NCBI GenBank assembly: GCA_900766785.1
Contig: CAAFWT010000133.1
Location: 1-22,446 of the forward strand
Direction of reading: 5' to 3'
Length of the DNA stretch: 22,446 nt
Origin: an uncultured Paraprevotella sp.
GTDB taxonomy: Bacteria; Bacteroidota; Bacteroidia; Bacteroidales; Bacteroidaceae
Positions 15,160 to 22,446 of this stretch are shown in pieces. The position numbers and the translations under genes are program-made. The notes under the pieces are model-generated. The model was not told the DNA's origin. It did not search any database and saw only the letters and a program-made list of their open reading frames with translations. Position 1 is the first letter of the stretch. Each line of letters opens with the position of its first letter.

Positions 15160-18100
15160 ATGAGTAAAAGACTTCTTAGTCTGTGCTTGGTGGCTGTATT
15201 GGCAGTCATGAGCACCTCTGCATGGGCACTTGACAAACAGAACGGTGCCTATCAGATTGGGACAGCTGAGGACCTGAAGGCCTTTGCTGAACTTGTAAAT
15301 GGTGGTGAGACCCAAGCCTATGCTCAGCTTACGGCTGACATCGACTATGGTACCGAGCAGACACAGATTGGCTGTGATGCCAACAGGTTTGCAGGTGCAT
15401 TCGATGGTATGGGACACACCATCAAGGTGAATTTCTTCTCTGATGAAGATGGGTCGGGAGCTCTCTTCCGCAACCTCACCAACACCGCTATCGTGCAGAA
15501 TCTGCGCGTTGTCGGTAACATCACCACCACTGCCAAGTATTCCGCTGGTATAGCAGCGTGGGCAGAGGGTGCCACCATCCGCAACTGTATGGTGGATATC
15601 ACCATCGAGAGCGGTCTGGGCGGAGATGCCACTCATGCAGGAATTGCAGCAGTGATATCCCAGGGTTTCTTTGCCACCAACTGTCTTGCCAAGGTGGTCA
15701 TCAATGGTGCCACCACAGAGAACTGTGGCGGAATTGTTGGTTGGGCAGGCGAACGTGCCAATGTGCAGAACTGTCTGGTCATCAATGAGGGTACTTACAA
15801 GCAGAATGACAACAGTGCCACCATCGGTCGCAATGGGGGACAGCTGAAGAACTTTGAAGTGGCCAAGTATGTGGAGTTCCGCTCTGGTGCAAACTTTGCT
15901 TCCCGTCAGGAAGGTGCTTGCTACAACAACTATGCCCTGAATGACTGGGGTGGAGATGCAGGTGACGTTACCTATATCACCACCGAGGATCTCAAGAGCG
16001 GTAAGGTATGTTATATGCTCAACAATGATCAGACCGACATCCAATGGACTCAGACCATTGGCGAGGATGATTATCCCATGCCCAAGGTGTTCGGTAAGGG
16101 TTCTCAGGTGTATGCTTCTGTGGCTACCAACTGTCATGGTCTCGTAGAGGTGGCAGAGGGCGAAGAGGCTCCCGAGGTAACCTATAGCAATACTGCTACC
16201 GCTGCTACCGCTGCGGCTCACACATGGGATAATGGCGTATGTACCACTTGTGGATTCTTCAATGACAACTATCTGGAGCGTGACCTCGCCGATTGTAGCA
16301 TCCTCGTGCGTACTGCTGATGACATGCACTGGTGTGAGATCAAGAACCAGGTATCCAATGGTGCTAGGTTCTCCATCAAGCAGATGGCTCCAATTGAGAT
16401 TTCTGCTCTCGGAACAGGCTATACTATCTTCAATAACGGCAACTGGTTTGACGGTAATTTCAATGGACAGGGTTATGACCTCACCATTCACATTGCCGAC
16501 GTAACGGGCAGTTATGCTGCTCTCTTCCCCCAGGCTACTGGTACTTTGGAGAATATCTGCCTGCATGGCGATATTGTTACCCAGAATAACTATGCTGGAT
16601 CTATCGTTGGTTCCGCAAGGCGTGGTACTTTGCTCATTCGCAATGTCTTCAGTGATGTAACCGTATCTACCACCAAGACCGGTGATGCCACTTGCGGTGG
16701 TATCGTAGGTGTTGCAGATTCGGACTTTAAAATGACCAACGTGGTCTTTGCCGGTAAGGTGGTGGGCGTGCAAGGTACCACCAACACTGGTGGTATCATA
16801 GGATGGTGCGGTAGCCGATGCGAGGCTACCAATGTGGCTATGGTTGGCTCTATCGAGAATTGCGGTGATGATACCCACTCTGTAGCACGTAGCCCCGGTA
16901 TGTTTACTCCCACCAACTGCTGGTGTACCCCCAACAGCGGTGCTCCCAAGTATGACGAAATGGTGCCCATGTATGAATTGGGTGAAGAGGAGAGTGGTGC
17001 CCTGGCATTCAAGTTGAACGGCAACCAGAATGGCGGTGAGACTTTCTTCCAGACCATCGATACCGATGCTGCACCCTATCCCTTCGTTACAGGCGGTCAT
17101 CAGAAGGTGTATGCTAATCCCACAGGCGGTTTCCGTTGTGACGGAACTCCTCTCGGTGATATTCAGTATACCAATACCGAGTCTTCTTCCACTATTCCCG
17201 ATCACACCTATGGTGAAGACGGCTTCTGCTCAGTGTGTGGTGATGTGAATCCCAACTTCCTGACTCCTGCCGAGGATGGATGGTTCGAACTGGCTAATGC
17301 TACAGAGCTGACCTGGTGGTCTCACTATGCTGCCAAGGTGAACCTGGGTGCATGTGCCCGTCTGACTGACGATATCGACATGCTGGGCGTGAAGAACTAT
17401 GCCGTAATCGGTGGCGAGTTCAAGCCTTTCTACGGAAGTGTCGATGGTCAGTTCCATGTCATCAGCAACCTGGAAATCAACGTGCCCACTCAGAAGGGTG
17501 TCGGCTTCATTGGTGTGATGAACAGCATCCCCACCAAGGAGCAGGCCAAGGATACTGACCGTGATGCTAATCCTGCATTCATCCGCAACCTTACTCTGGA
17601 TGAGAGCTGCTCTGTAACAGCTCAGGGTTATGTGGGTGGTATCCTGGGTATGACTTCTTCATGGCCCGGACGAGTTGAGGTGAAGAACTGTGTGGTTCGC
17701 TGCTCTGTAACAGCTGTTGATGCTGCCAATGCCGGTGGTATTCACGGATGCTGCATGGGTAGCACTTGCGCTATTGTTGTGGACAACTGCGGTGTGACCT
17801 CCACCGTTAAGGGCCCCAAGGAGAATGGCGTTATCTCCGGTTGGATGGGCAGCTATGGTACACTTACCAACTGCTGGTCTATCTCTGATGTATATGAAGG
17901 CGAGAACCTTGTTTCCAACTTCGTGCGTGCAACTCCAAAGAGTGAAAACAACTGGTGGATTAAGGGACAGGATGGCATCGTGACCAATACCTTCACCATG
18001 GATATCGTTTCCACCGGTGAACTGGCATGGCGTCTCAACAGAAGCCAGTTCAAGGAGCCTGTATGGTACCAGCGTGTTGGCGATGACGAAGTTCCTTATC

Positions 18101-21100
18101 TCGACAGTGAGCGCGGTGTGGTGGCCTACATCTGTGGCAGTTACTACAGCATCTATGACGAAACCTCTCTGATGGAAGCCGTCGATGCTGCAAAGGCTGG
18201 CAATGACGCGCTCGTCAATGATGCAGTGGCTTATCAGGGCACTCGTGATGATCTGGAGAGCAAACTGGAAGCTCTGGACGCATGTGCCGATTATGTTGAC
18301 CTGGCCATTGCCTTGGATACCATCAATGTGTATGTGGACAAGGTGAATGCAAGCGTCAAGGCTTACGAGGCTTATAAGACCATCTGTGAAAACACCAAGG
18401 CTTACCTGGAAACTCATCAGGACTTCGAAGGTGAAGATCGCGACAACCTCTCCGATTACCTGACAGAATACCTGGATCCCAGCAAAGAGAACCCCTATGG
18501 CTCTTACCAGTATGTCATGGAGAACCTTCAGGTGACTGACGAAGAGCTTGCCGAGGAAGGTGCTCGCATAGAACAGTGGTTGCTGGATGCTATCGCCAGT
18601 GGTTATATCCCCGGCACCGAGGTGACCAACCTGATGGTCAATGCCGACTTCCTCCAGGGTACAGAAGGATGGAACAATCCTTCTGGCGTAGCTGTTCTGC
18701 AAACAGAGATCGAAGGCAAGAAACTGGCTGGAGCAGAGCGCTGGGCAGGCAGTATCTCCAATATGTATCAGACCATCGAGGGCTTGAAGCCTGGTTACTA
18801 TAAGGTGGAGATTACCGGTGCTGTTCGTCCCTGCGATGACCGTTACGGACTCAACTACATCGGTACCTTCGACATCAACGGTGTCACCAACTACTTCATG
18901 GCCGTTATCGAGGATCCCATCAGCGTAAATGATACCATCGATGGTGTCAACTGTAATATCACTGGCGGCACCAATGACCTGCCCATCTACGAAGACGGAG
19001 TGTCTACCAGCAACGAAGAGGGTGGAGACCCCATCGGCTATGTGATGCGGGGTCAGCTTAGTGTGGCATGTGTCATCAATGCCGACACCCGTTACAAGAA
19101 CTATGTAATGGGTTATGTGGGTGAGGATGGCAAACTGACCTTCACCATCAATCAGGAGAATAGCGGAAACAACAATGACTGGATTGGATTCGGTAACATC
19201 CGCCTTACCTATTGCGGTGAAGCAGAGACCGATGCCACAGCAGCTGCTCTCGATGACGTACTGGCCAGCCAGGGAGCACGTGCCAATACCATTCTGGAAT
19301 CTTACCTCCCCGCCTATGATGATTTCAGGAAGGCACCCAGCTTCCCCAGCGAACTGCGTCAGGCACTCGCAGGAGCACTCAACGAAGTGGATGCCGCAGA
19401 GACCAACGAGGCCAAGATAGCACTCGTGGAGAAGTTCTCTGATATCTTCAAGGATATTCTTGAGGCTAAGAAGGCTTATAAGAACGTGTATGGAATATCT
19501 CTCGCTCTATTTAGTACCGGAGATAGGATGGGATATGATATCTCAGGGGAGGAATGGAATGAGCTTACCAACTATGCAGATCACGTTACCGGTGAATACT
19601 TCGTGGGTACTTACACTGCTGAGCAGGCTGAGAACCTCACCATGTTCAAGGAAAACGAGGTGGCAAAACTCTACGTTCCTGAGTTTGTGGGAGACACACT
19701 CCAGATTGCAAGCATCAAGCAGATGGCATTCTTCTCTTCTTATCTGAGTGAAGCTAACAAGTGGGCCAAGGCTGTACTGGTGGATGATATCAAGGGCTTC
19801 ACAGAGAGCATGATGATCAATGACTACGACGGTGTTCTGGATGGTAAGTTCCACTCCATCGAGATGAATTTCGTGAAAGAGGATGGCACGGAAAATGCTG
19901 CCATATTCCGCAACCTTAATGGTACGGTGAAGAACCTGATTGTATTGGGTAACATCACCACCAATGGTAAGTATGCTGCAGGTGTGGCTGCTCATGGATG
20001 GGGTGCAGCCAGAATAGAAAATGTAACCTCTTCTGTGCATATCGCTTCCTCTATATCTGGAGATGGTACTCATGGTGGTATCCTCGGAGTGTCGGAGAAT
20101 GCAGGTAATATCATTTCCAACTGCGTATTCGATGGTATCATGGAAAGTGATGTGACCAACTCTTGTGGCGGTTTCGTAGGATGGTGTTCTGCAGGTGTGA
20201 CCGTAGAGAACTGCTTGCAGATTGCATCCATCAGTGTCCTGGCTGACCGTAGCCACACGTGGGCACGCAACCCGGATAACTTGACATTGAAGAACAGCTA
20301 TTATCTCACTCCGTTCGGTACCACCGCTGGTACTCTGACCACTAAGGAGAAGCTGGCAAGCGGAGAGACCTGTTATGCTCTGAACGCAGGTAATACCGAG
20401 AATCCTGCTTGGTTCCAGACTCTGGGCACCGACACTGTTCCCAGCCTGATACCTGGATCTGTAGTATATAAGTATGGCGACCTGTATATCAACGAGAAAC
20501 CCAACTTCCAGTTCAATGCCTTCGCTTATGACGTGAAGGGTGGTACCGATGCCAACGAGGTGTCTGTGGTATACACTCTGAATGCCGAAGCCGAATCTGT
20601 GGATGTAATCTTCAAGAATGGCGCCGATGTGGTGGCCACTGTTCCTGGTGATACCCAGAAGGGTAAGCATGTGGTTGCGATTTCCAACTCTGAGCTTGGT
20701 TGCGCTAATGGTACCTCACTCACATTCGAGGTGAAGGTGAACGGTATAGGTTCGCCTGAGGTTAAGAAGTTGGGTGACAGCTACAAGGTATGGAGCCCCT
20801 ATGGCATCGCTTGTAACAATGTTCCTTCAAGTCCTGGCTTCGGTCAGACTTATCTCGTGGAGACTGATCCCGATGAAGGTGTAGGATATGACAATGGTGC
20901 ATACACCGGCTACATCTCTGATGTCAACCACTCTGCTCTCTATGCCTTTGATGCTGACTTCCAGCAGATTCTCAATGCCAATGGCGAAGCAGGATTCACT
21001 GGCGGTCTGGATATCAAACTCGGTCTCTATGCTAATCCTGGATACAAGTATGACCTCAAGAGCGTACGCGTAAGTAAGGATGGCCGTATCTTCATCGGCC

Positions 21101-22008
21101 GTGGCAACGGTACCACCAACAGTCCTATCGTGGAGGCTAATGCTGCCGACCTCAATGCCGACTTCACTCCTGTCTTCACAGGTGGTCAGCTGGATGAGAC
21201 CACAGGTATCGTATGGGCAGGCGATCAGGAGCAGGCACGCATGGTAACCAGCTTCGACGTAGAAGGCGCAGGTGCAGACCTCAAGCTGTGGGTACTGGGC
21301 AACCAGTATTCTGATGGCGGCTTCAACTATACCGACTATGCATGCAACACCTACAACCTGGGTACAGCCAGTGCATGGACAGGTGCAGCAAGCTCTGTGT
21401 TCACACCTCTCACAGGTCAGTACACCATTGCAAGCAAGCCCGTCAACGTGGTATCTGACCAGAAGGGTGGTCTCTGGTACGTTCAGTACCGCTCAAAACC
21501 CTCTGAGGCTCAGCCCGCTCTCAAGCACTACAATGCAGCAGGCGTAGAGGACTACAGCGACACCAAGACACCACTTGCTAAGGGTGCCATGGCCATCTCT
21601 GACGACGGTGAGACTTTCGCGCTTCCCACTGCCGCCAACAAGGTGACCATCTACACCACCGACTATGCTCCCAACCCACTTGGTAAGATCTTCCTTAACT
21701 CACGTACATTCTCTATCGAGGAGGCAAGCGTTTCAGCTATGGCATTTGACTATGCTGGTAACCTCTATGTGGCATCTGATGCAACAGAGACAGTAAGCCG
21801 CTACACCGTACCTCGCGAGAACAAGACCGTGGTGACTCCCGGACAGAAGACCCTCGTGGTAGGCAGCAACGACCTCATCGATGCTATCGAGTCTGTTGAC
21901 AGCAATACAACTGGCAGTCAGAAGATATTCAACCTCCAGGGTGTTCAGCTCAACAAGGCCCAGAAGGGTGTCAACATTATCAATGGCCGCAAGGTGATGG
22001 TTAAGTGA
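15160..22008 (+). CDS. Giant secreted GLUG-repeat mosaic protein with C-terminal sorting-like tail
   Basis: About 2282 residues, extracellular or cell-surface; function unknown, adhesion or glycan binding is a guess. Numbering below counts from the alternative ATG at 15148 (add 4); I prefer Met at 15160, giving signal peptide 'MSKRLLSLCLVAVLAV...SAWA', because the four extra codons include TTA and TCA, uncommon here. Order: three GLUG-type beta-helix blocks (about 28-330, 370-670, 700-1000) with repeated '(C/A)GGI(V/I)GW..N(C/V)' motifs; Cys-x2-Cys linkers 'HTWDNGVCTTCG' (358) and 'HTYGEDGFCSVCG' (686) between them; a helical stretch (about 1005-1155); a 'NLMVNADFLQGTEGW' carbohydrate-binding-like beta domain (about 1160-1365); helices (1365-1460); a fourth GLUG block (about 1500-1780) resembling the first; an Ig-like domain (1788-1868); a propeller-like region (about 1870-2230); and the tail 'IFNLQGVQLNKAQKGVN...GRKVMVK'. 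The frame is intact. Confidence 0.9.
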   Translation: MSKRLLSLCLVAVLAVMSTSAWALDKQNGAYQIGTAEDLKAFAELVNGGETQAYAQLTADIDYGTEQTQIGCDANRFAGAFDGMGHTIKVNFFSDEDGSGALFRNLTNTAIVQNLRVVGNITTTAKYSAGIAAWAEGATIRNCMVDITIESGLGGDATHAGIAAVISQGFFATNCLAKVVINGATTENCGGIVGWAGERANVQNCLVINEGTYKQNDNSATIGRNGGQLKNFEVAKYVEFRSGANFASRQEGACYNNYALNDWGGDAGDVTYITTEDLKSGKVCYMLNNDQTDIQWTQTIGEDDYPMPKVFGKGSQVYASVATNCHGLVEVAEGEEAPEVTYSNTATAATAAAHTWDNGVCTTCGFFNDNYLERDLADCSILVRTADDMHWCEIKNQVSNGARFSIKQMAPIEISALGTGYTIFNNGNWFDGNFNGQGYDLTIHIADVTGSYAALFPQATGTLENICLHGDIVTQNNYAGSIVGSARRGTLLIRNVFSDVTVSTTKTGDATCGGIVGVADSDFKMTNVVFAGKVVGVQGTTNTGGIIGWCGSRCEATNVAMVGSIENCGDDTHSVARSPGMFTPTNCWCTPNSGAPKYDEMVPMYELGEEESGALAFKLNGNQNGGETFFQTIDTDAAPYPFVTGGHQKVYANPTGGFRCDGTPLGDIQYTNTESSSTIPDHTYGEDGFCSVCGDVNPNFLTPAEDGWFELANATELTWWSHYAAKVNLGACARLTDDIDMLGVKNYAVIGGEFKPFYGSVDGQFHVISNLEINVPTQKGVGFIGVMNSIPTKEQAKDTDRDANPAFIRNLTLDESCSVTAQGYVGGILGMTSSWPGRVEVKNCVVRCSVTAVDAANAGGIHGCCMGSTCAIVVDNCGVTSTVKGPKENGVISGWMGSYGTLTNCWSISDVYEGENLVSNFVRATPKSENNWWIKGQDGIVTNTFTMDIVSTGELAWRLNRSQFKEPVWYQRVGDDEVPYLDSERGVVAYICGSYYSIYDETSLMEAVDAAKAGNDALVNDAVAYQGTRDDLESKLEALDACADYVDLAIALDTINVYVDKVNASVKAYEAYKTICENTKAYLETHQDFEGEDRDNLSDYLTEYLDPSKENPYGSYQYVMENLQVTDEELAEEGARIEQWLLDAIASGYIPGTEVTNLMVNADFLQGTEGWNNPSGVAVLQTEIEGKKLAGAERWAGSISNMYQTIEGLKPGYYKVEITGAVRPCDDRYGLNYIGTFDINGVTNYFMAVIEDPISVNDTIDGVNCNITGGTNDLPIYEDGVSTSNEEGGDPIGYVMRGQLSVACVINADTRYKNYVMGYVGEDGKLTFTINQENSGNNNDWIGFGNIRLTYCGEAETDATAAALDDVLASQGARANTILESYLPAYDDFRKAPSFPSELRQALAGALNEVDAAETNEAKIALVEKFSDIFKDILEAKKAYKNVYGISLALFSTGDRMGYDISGEEWNELTNYADHVTGEYFVGTYTAEQAENLTMFKENEVAKLYVPEFVGDTLQIASIKQMAFFSSYLSEANKWAKAVLVDDIKGFTESMMINDYDGVLDGKFHSIEMNFVKEDGTENAAIFRNLNGTVKNLIVLGNITTNGKYAAGVAAHGWGAARIENVTSSVHIASSISGDGTHGGILGVSENAGNIISNCVFDGIMESDVTNSCGGFVGWCSAGVTVENCLQIASISVLADRSHTWARNPDNLTLKNSYYLTPFGTTAGTLTTKEKLASGETCYALNAGNTENPAWFQTLGTDTVPSLIPGSVVYKYGDLYINEKPNFQFNAFAYDVKGGTDANEVSVVYTLNAEAESVDVIFKNGADVVATVPGDTQKGKHVVAISNSELGCANGTSLTFEVKVNGIGSPEVKKLGDSYKVWSPYGIACNNVPSSPGFGQTYLVETDPDEGVGYDNGAYTGYISDVNHSALYAFDADFQQILNANGEAGFTGGLDIKLGLYANPGYKYDLKSVRVSKDGRIFIGRGNGTTNSPIVEANAADLNADFTPVFTGGQLDETTGIVWAGDQEQARMVTSFDVEGAGADLKLWVLGNQYSDGGFNYTDYACNTYNLGTASAWTGAASSVFTPLTGQYTIASKPVNVVSDQKGGLWYVQYRSKPSEAQPALKHYNAAGVEDYSDTKTPLAKGAMAISDDGETFALPTAANKVTIYTTDYAPNPLGKIFLNSRTFSIEEASVSAMAFDYAGNLYVASDATETVSRYTVPRENKTVVTPGQKTLVVGSNDLIDAIESVDSNTTGSQKIFNLQGVQLNKAQKGVNIINGRKVMVK

Positions 22009-22091
22009 GTGAAATGGACCGAAAGCCGTTAGGCTATCGAGTACATTTCCGAGCGAGAATCACCTCGACGCAGTCAAGGTGATGGTTAAGT
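21990..22091 (+). repeat. 17-base direct repeat of the giant gene's 3' end
   Basis: CAAGGTGATGGTTAAGT occurs at 21990-22006, encoding the final KVMVK of the giant protein and running into its TGA, and again at 22075-22091, where it again spells KVMVK followed by TAA. The copies are 85 bases apart and separated by 68 unique bases. The second copy is out of frame with the gene and lies after its stop. Confidence 0.85.
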
Positions 22092-22128
22092 AAACATCTC
22101 GGGTTTATCCCGTGAGATAATGAATCAG

Positions 22129-22163
22129 GAAGGTCCCGTACGACATGTTCGTGCGGGACCTTC
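22129..22163 (+). terminator. Hairpin terminator of the giant gene
   Basis: GAAGGTCCCGTACGA (22129-22143) pairs with TCGTGCGGGACCTTC (22149-22163) through 15 bp with a single G-U wobble and a 5-base loop. It is the strongest hairpin in the window, 120 bases after the stop codon. The downstream sequence is only moderately T-rich, so it may act as a terminator or as a 3' stability element. Confidence 0.7.
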
Positions 22164-22190
22164 TGCCATGTATGTATGTTCTTGAGTTCT

Positions 22191-22282
22191 ATCTCAGACG
22201 CACGTACTTGCGGGGACGGTTGCACGTACTTGCGTGGAGAATGCAGTGCACTGCCTCTTTTCCTCCCATGTTTTTCTGCTGA
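22191..22282 (-). repeat. Modular palindrome element, right copy (3 units), inverted
   Basis: Read on the minus strand it has the same ends as the element at 14518-14742: TCAGCAGAAAAACATGGGA (22264-22282) at one end and GTCTGAGAT (22191-22199) at the other. Inside are three 12-base units on the plus strand at 22200 and 22222 (GCACGTACTTGC, one mismatched pair from a palindrome) and 22243 (GCAGTGCACTGC, identical to left units 5-8). Spacers are GGGGACGGTT (10 bases) and GTGGAGAAT (9 bases). The spacer GGGGACGGTT has the same plus-strand orientation as the left copy's spacers although the ends are inverted. Confidence 0.88.
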
Positions 22283-22354
22283 CTTCATCACTTTTGTTCG
22301 CCATTAGATGTCGAACAATGATAATCAGCGAGTTACGTAGAATAATAGGGTGGT

Positions 22355-22388
22355 TTTGGGTGGCGCAGGCGAAAAAATGTATCCTTTG
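22355..22388 (+). promoter_or_regulatory. Possible promoter for a gene beyond the window
   Basis: A TTTG (22355-22358) is followed after 21 bases by TATCCTTTG (22380-22388), which is the TAnnTTTG -7 element with one extra base between TA and TTTG. It points toward the right edge of the window. The extra base makes the call tentative. Confidence 0.35.
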
Positions 22389-22446
22389 CACCATGTACGT
22401 ACGCAAGAAGCACAATCGTTCCGGCTCTACAAGTGTGGTAGTGGTC

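Larger units (their letters stand above)
22009..22446. other. Gene-free 3' flank of the giant gene
   Basis: No believable gene in these 438 bases. In order: a 68-base insert and the second copy of the gene-end repeat (to 22091), a weak bulged hairpin (ATCTC...GAGAT, about 22097-22117), a strong hairpin terminator, the inverted palindrome element, a plain segment (22283-22350), and a possible promoter running toward the window edge. Confidence 0.7.

Noticed and set aside
15154..17205. 683-codon open frame antisense to the giant gene
   Set aside because: It follows from the codon bias of the real gene (few TTA, CTA and TCA codons), and its product shows no domain or start signal.
14518..22282. 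Inverted elements as an on/off promoter switch for the giant gene
   Set aside because: The likely promoter (15018-15025) and terminator (22129-22163) are both inside the bracketed segment, so inversion would carry them along and not turn the gene off.
22034..22291. 85-codon minus-strand frame covering the right palindrome element
   Set aside because: It is built from the repeat, the terminator hairpin and the duplicated gene end; no start context and no protein-like composition.

Overview
The window is a piece of a Bacteroidales chromosome, most likely Prevotella or a close relative. This rests on gene content (viroplasmin-type RNase H, Bacteroidetes-type DnaE, pyruvoyl Psd next to PssA), on start sites without Shine-Dalgarno sequences, on -7 elements of the TAnnTTTG type, and on a very large secreted GLUG-repeat protein ending in the 'NLQGV...KGV.IINGRKVMVK' tail common in this group. 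No database search was possible; species is inference.

Layout. (1) 1-5992, plus strand: the 3' part of an RNase H gene, an MsbA-like ABC exporter, and two tandem LtaS/MdoB-type membrane sulfatase-fold transferases, closely spaced as a probable envelope operon. (2) 6010-7005, minus: a secreted GH43 arabinanase-like hydrolase, convergent with the operon. (3) 7139-8272, plus: UDP-galactopyranose mutase. (4) 8324-12722, minus: dnaE, trxA and a small acidic protein, an operon read in that order. (5) 12896-14324, plus: psd and pssA, the two last steps of phosphatidylethanolamine synthesis, from a well-formed Bacteroidetes promoter in the divergent dnaE/psd gap. (6) 14325-15159: a gene-free stretch with a striking array of eight 12-bp palindromes at an exact 22-bp period. 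(7) 15160-22008, plus: one giant (about 2.28 kaa) mosaic secreted protein. (8) 22009-22446: a repeated copy of the gene's last 17 bases, a strong hairpin terminator, a second, inverted and diverged copy of the palindrome element, and a possible promoter for a gene beyond the window.

How it fits together. Much of the window concerns the cell envelope: lipid export (MsbA), head-group transfer onto lipids or glycans (LtaS-like pair), galactofuranose supply (Glf), phospholipid synthesis (Psd/PssA), and surface or secreted proteins (GH43, giant GLUG protein). DnaE/TrxA is a housekeeping island.

The most unusual item is the pair of modular palindrome elements bracketing the giant gene. They share end sequences (AGAAAAACATGGGA at one end, GTCTGAGAT at the other) but differ in number and core sequence of GCA-N6-TGC units. 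They look like a dispersed, tandemly expanding extragenic element whose function I cannot assign.
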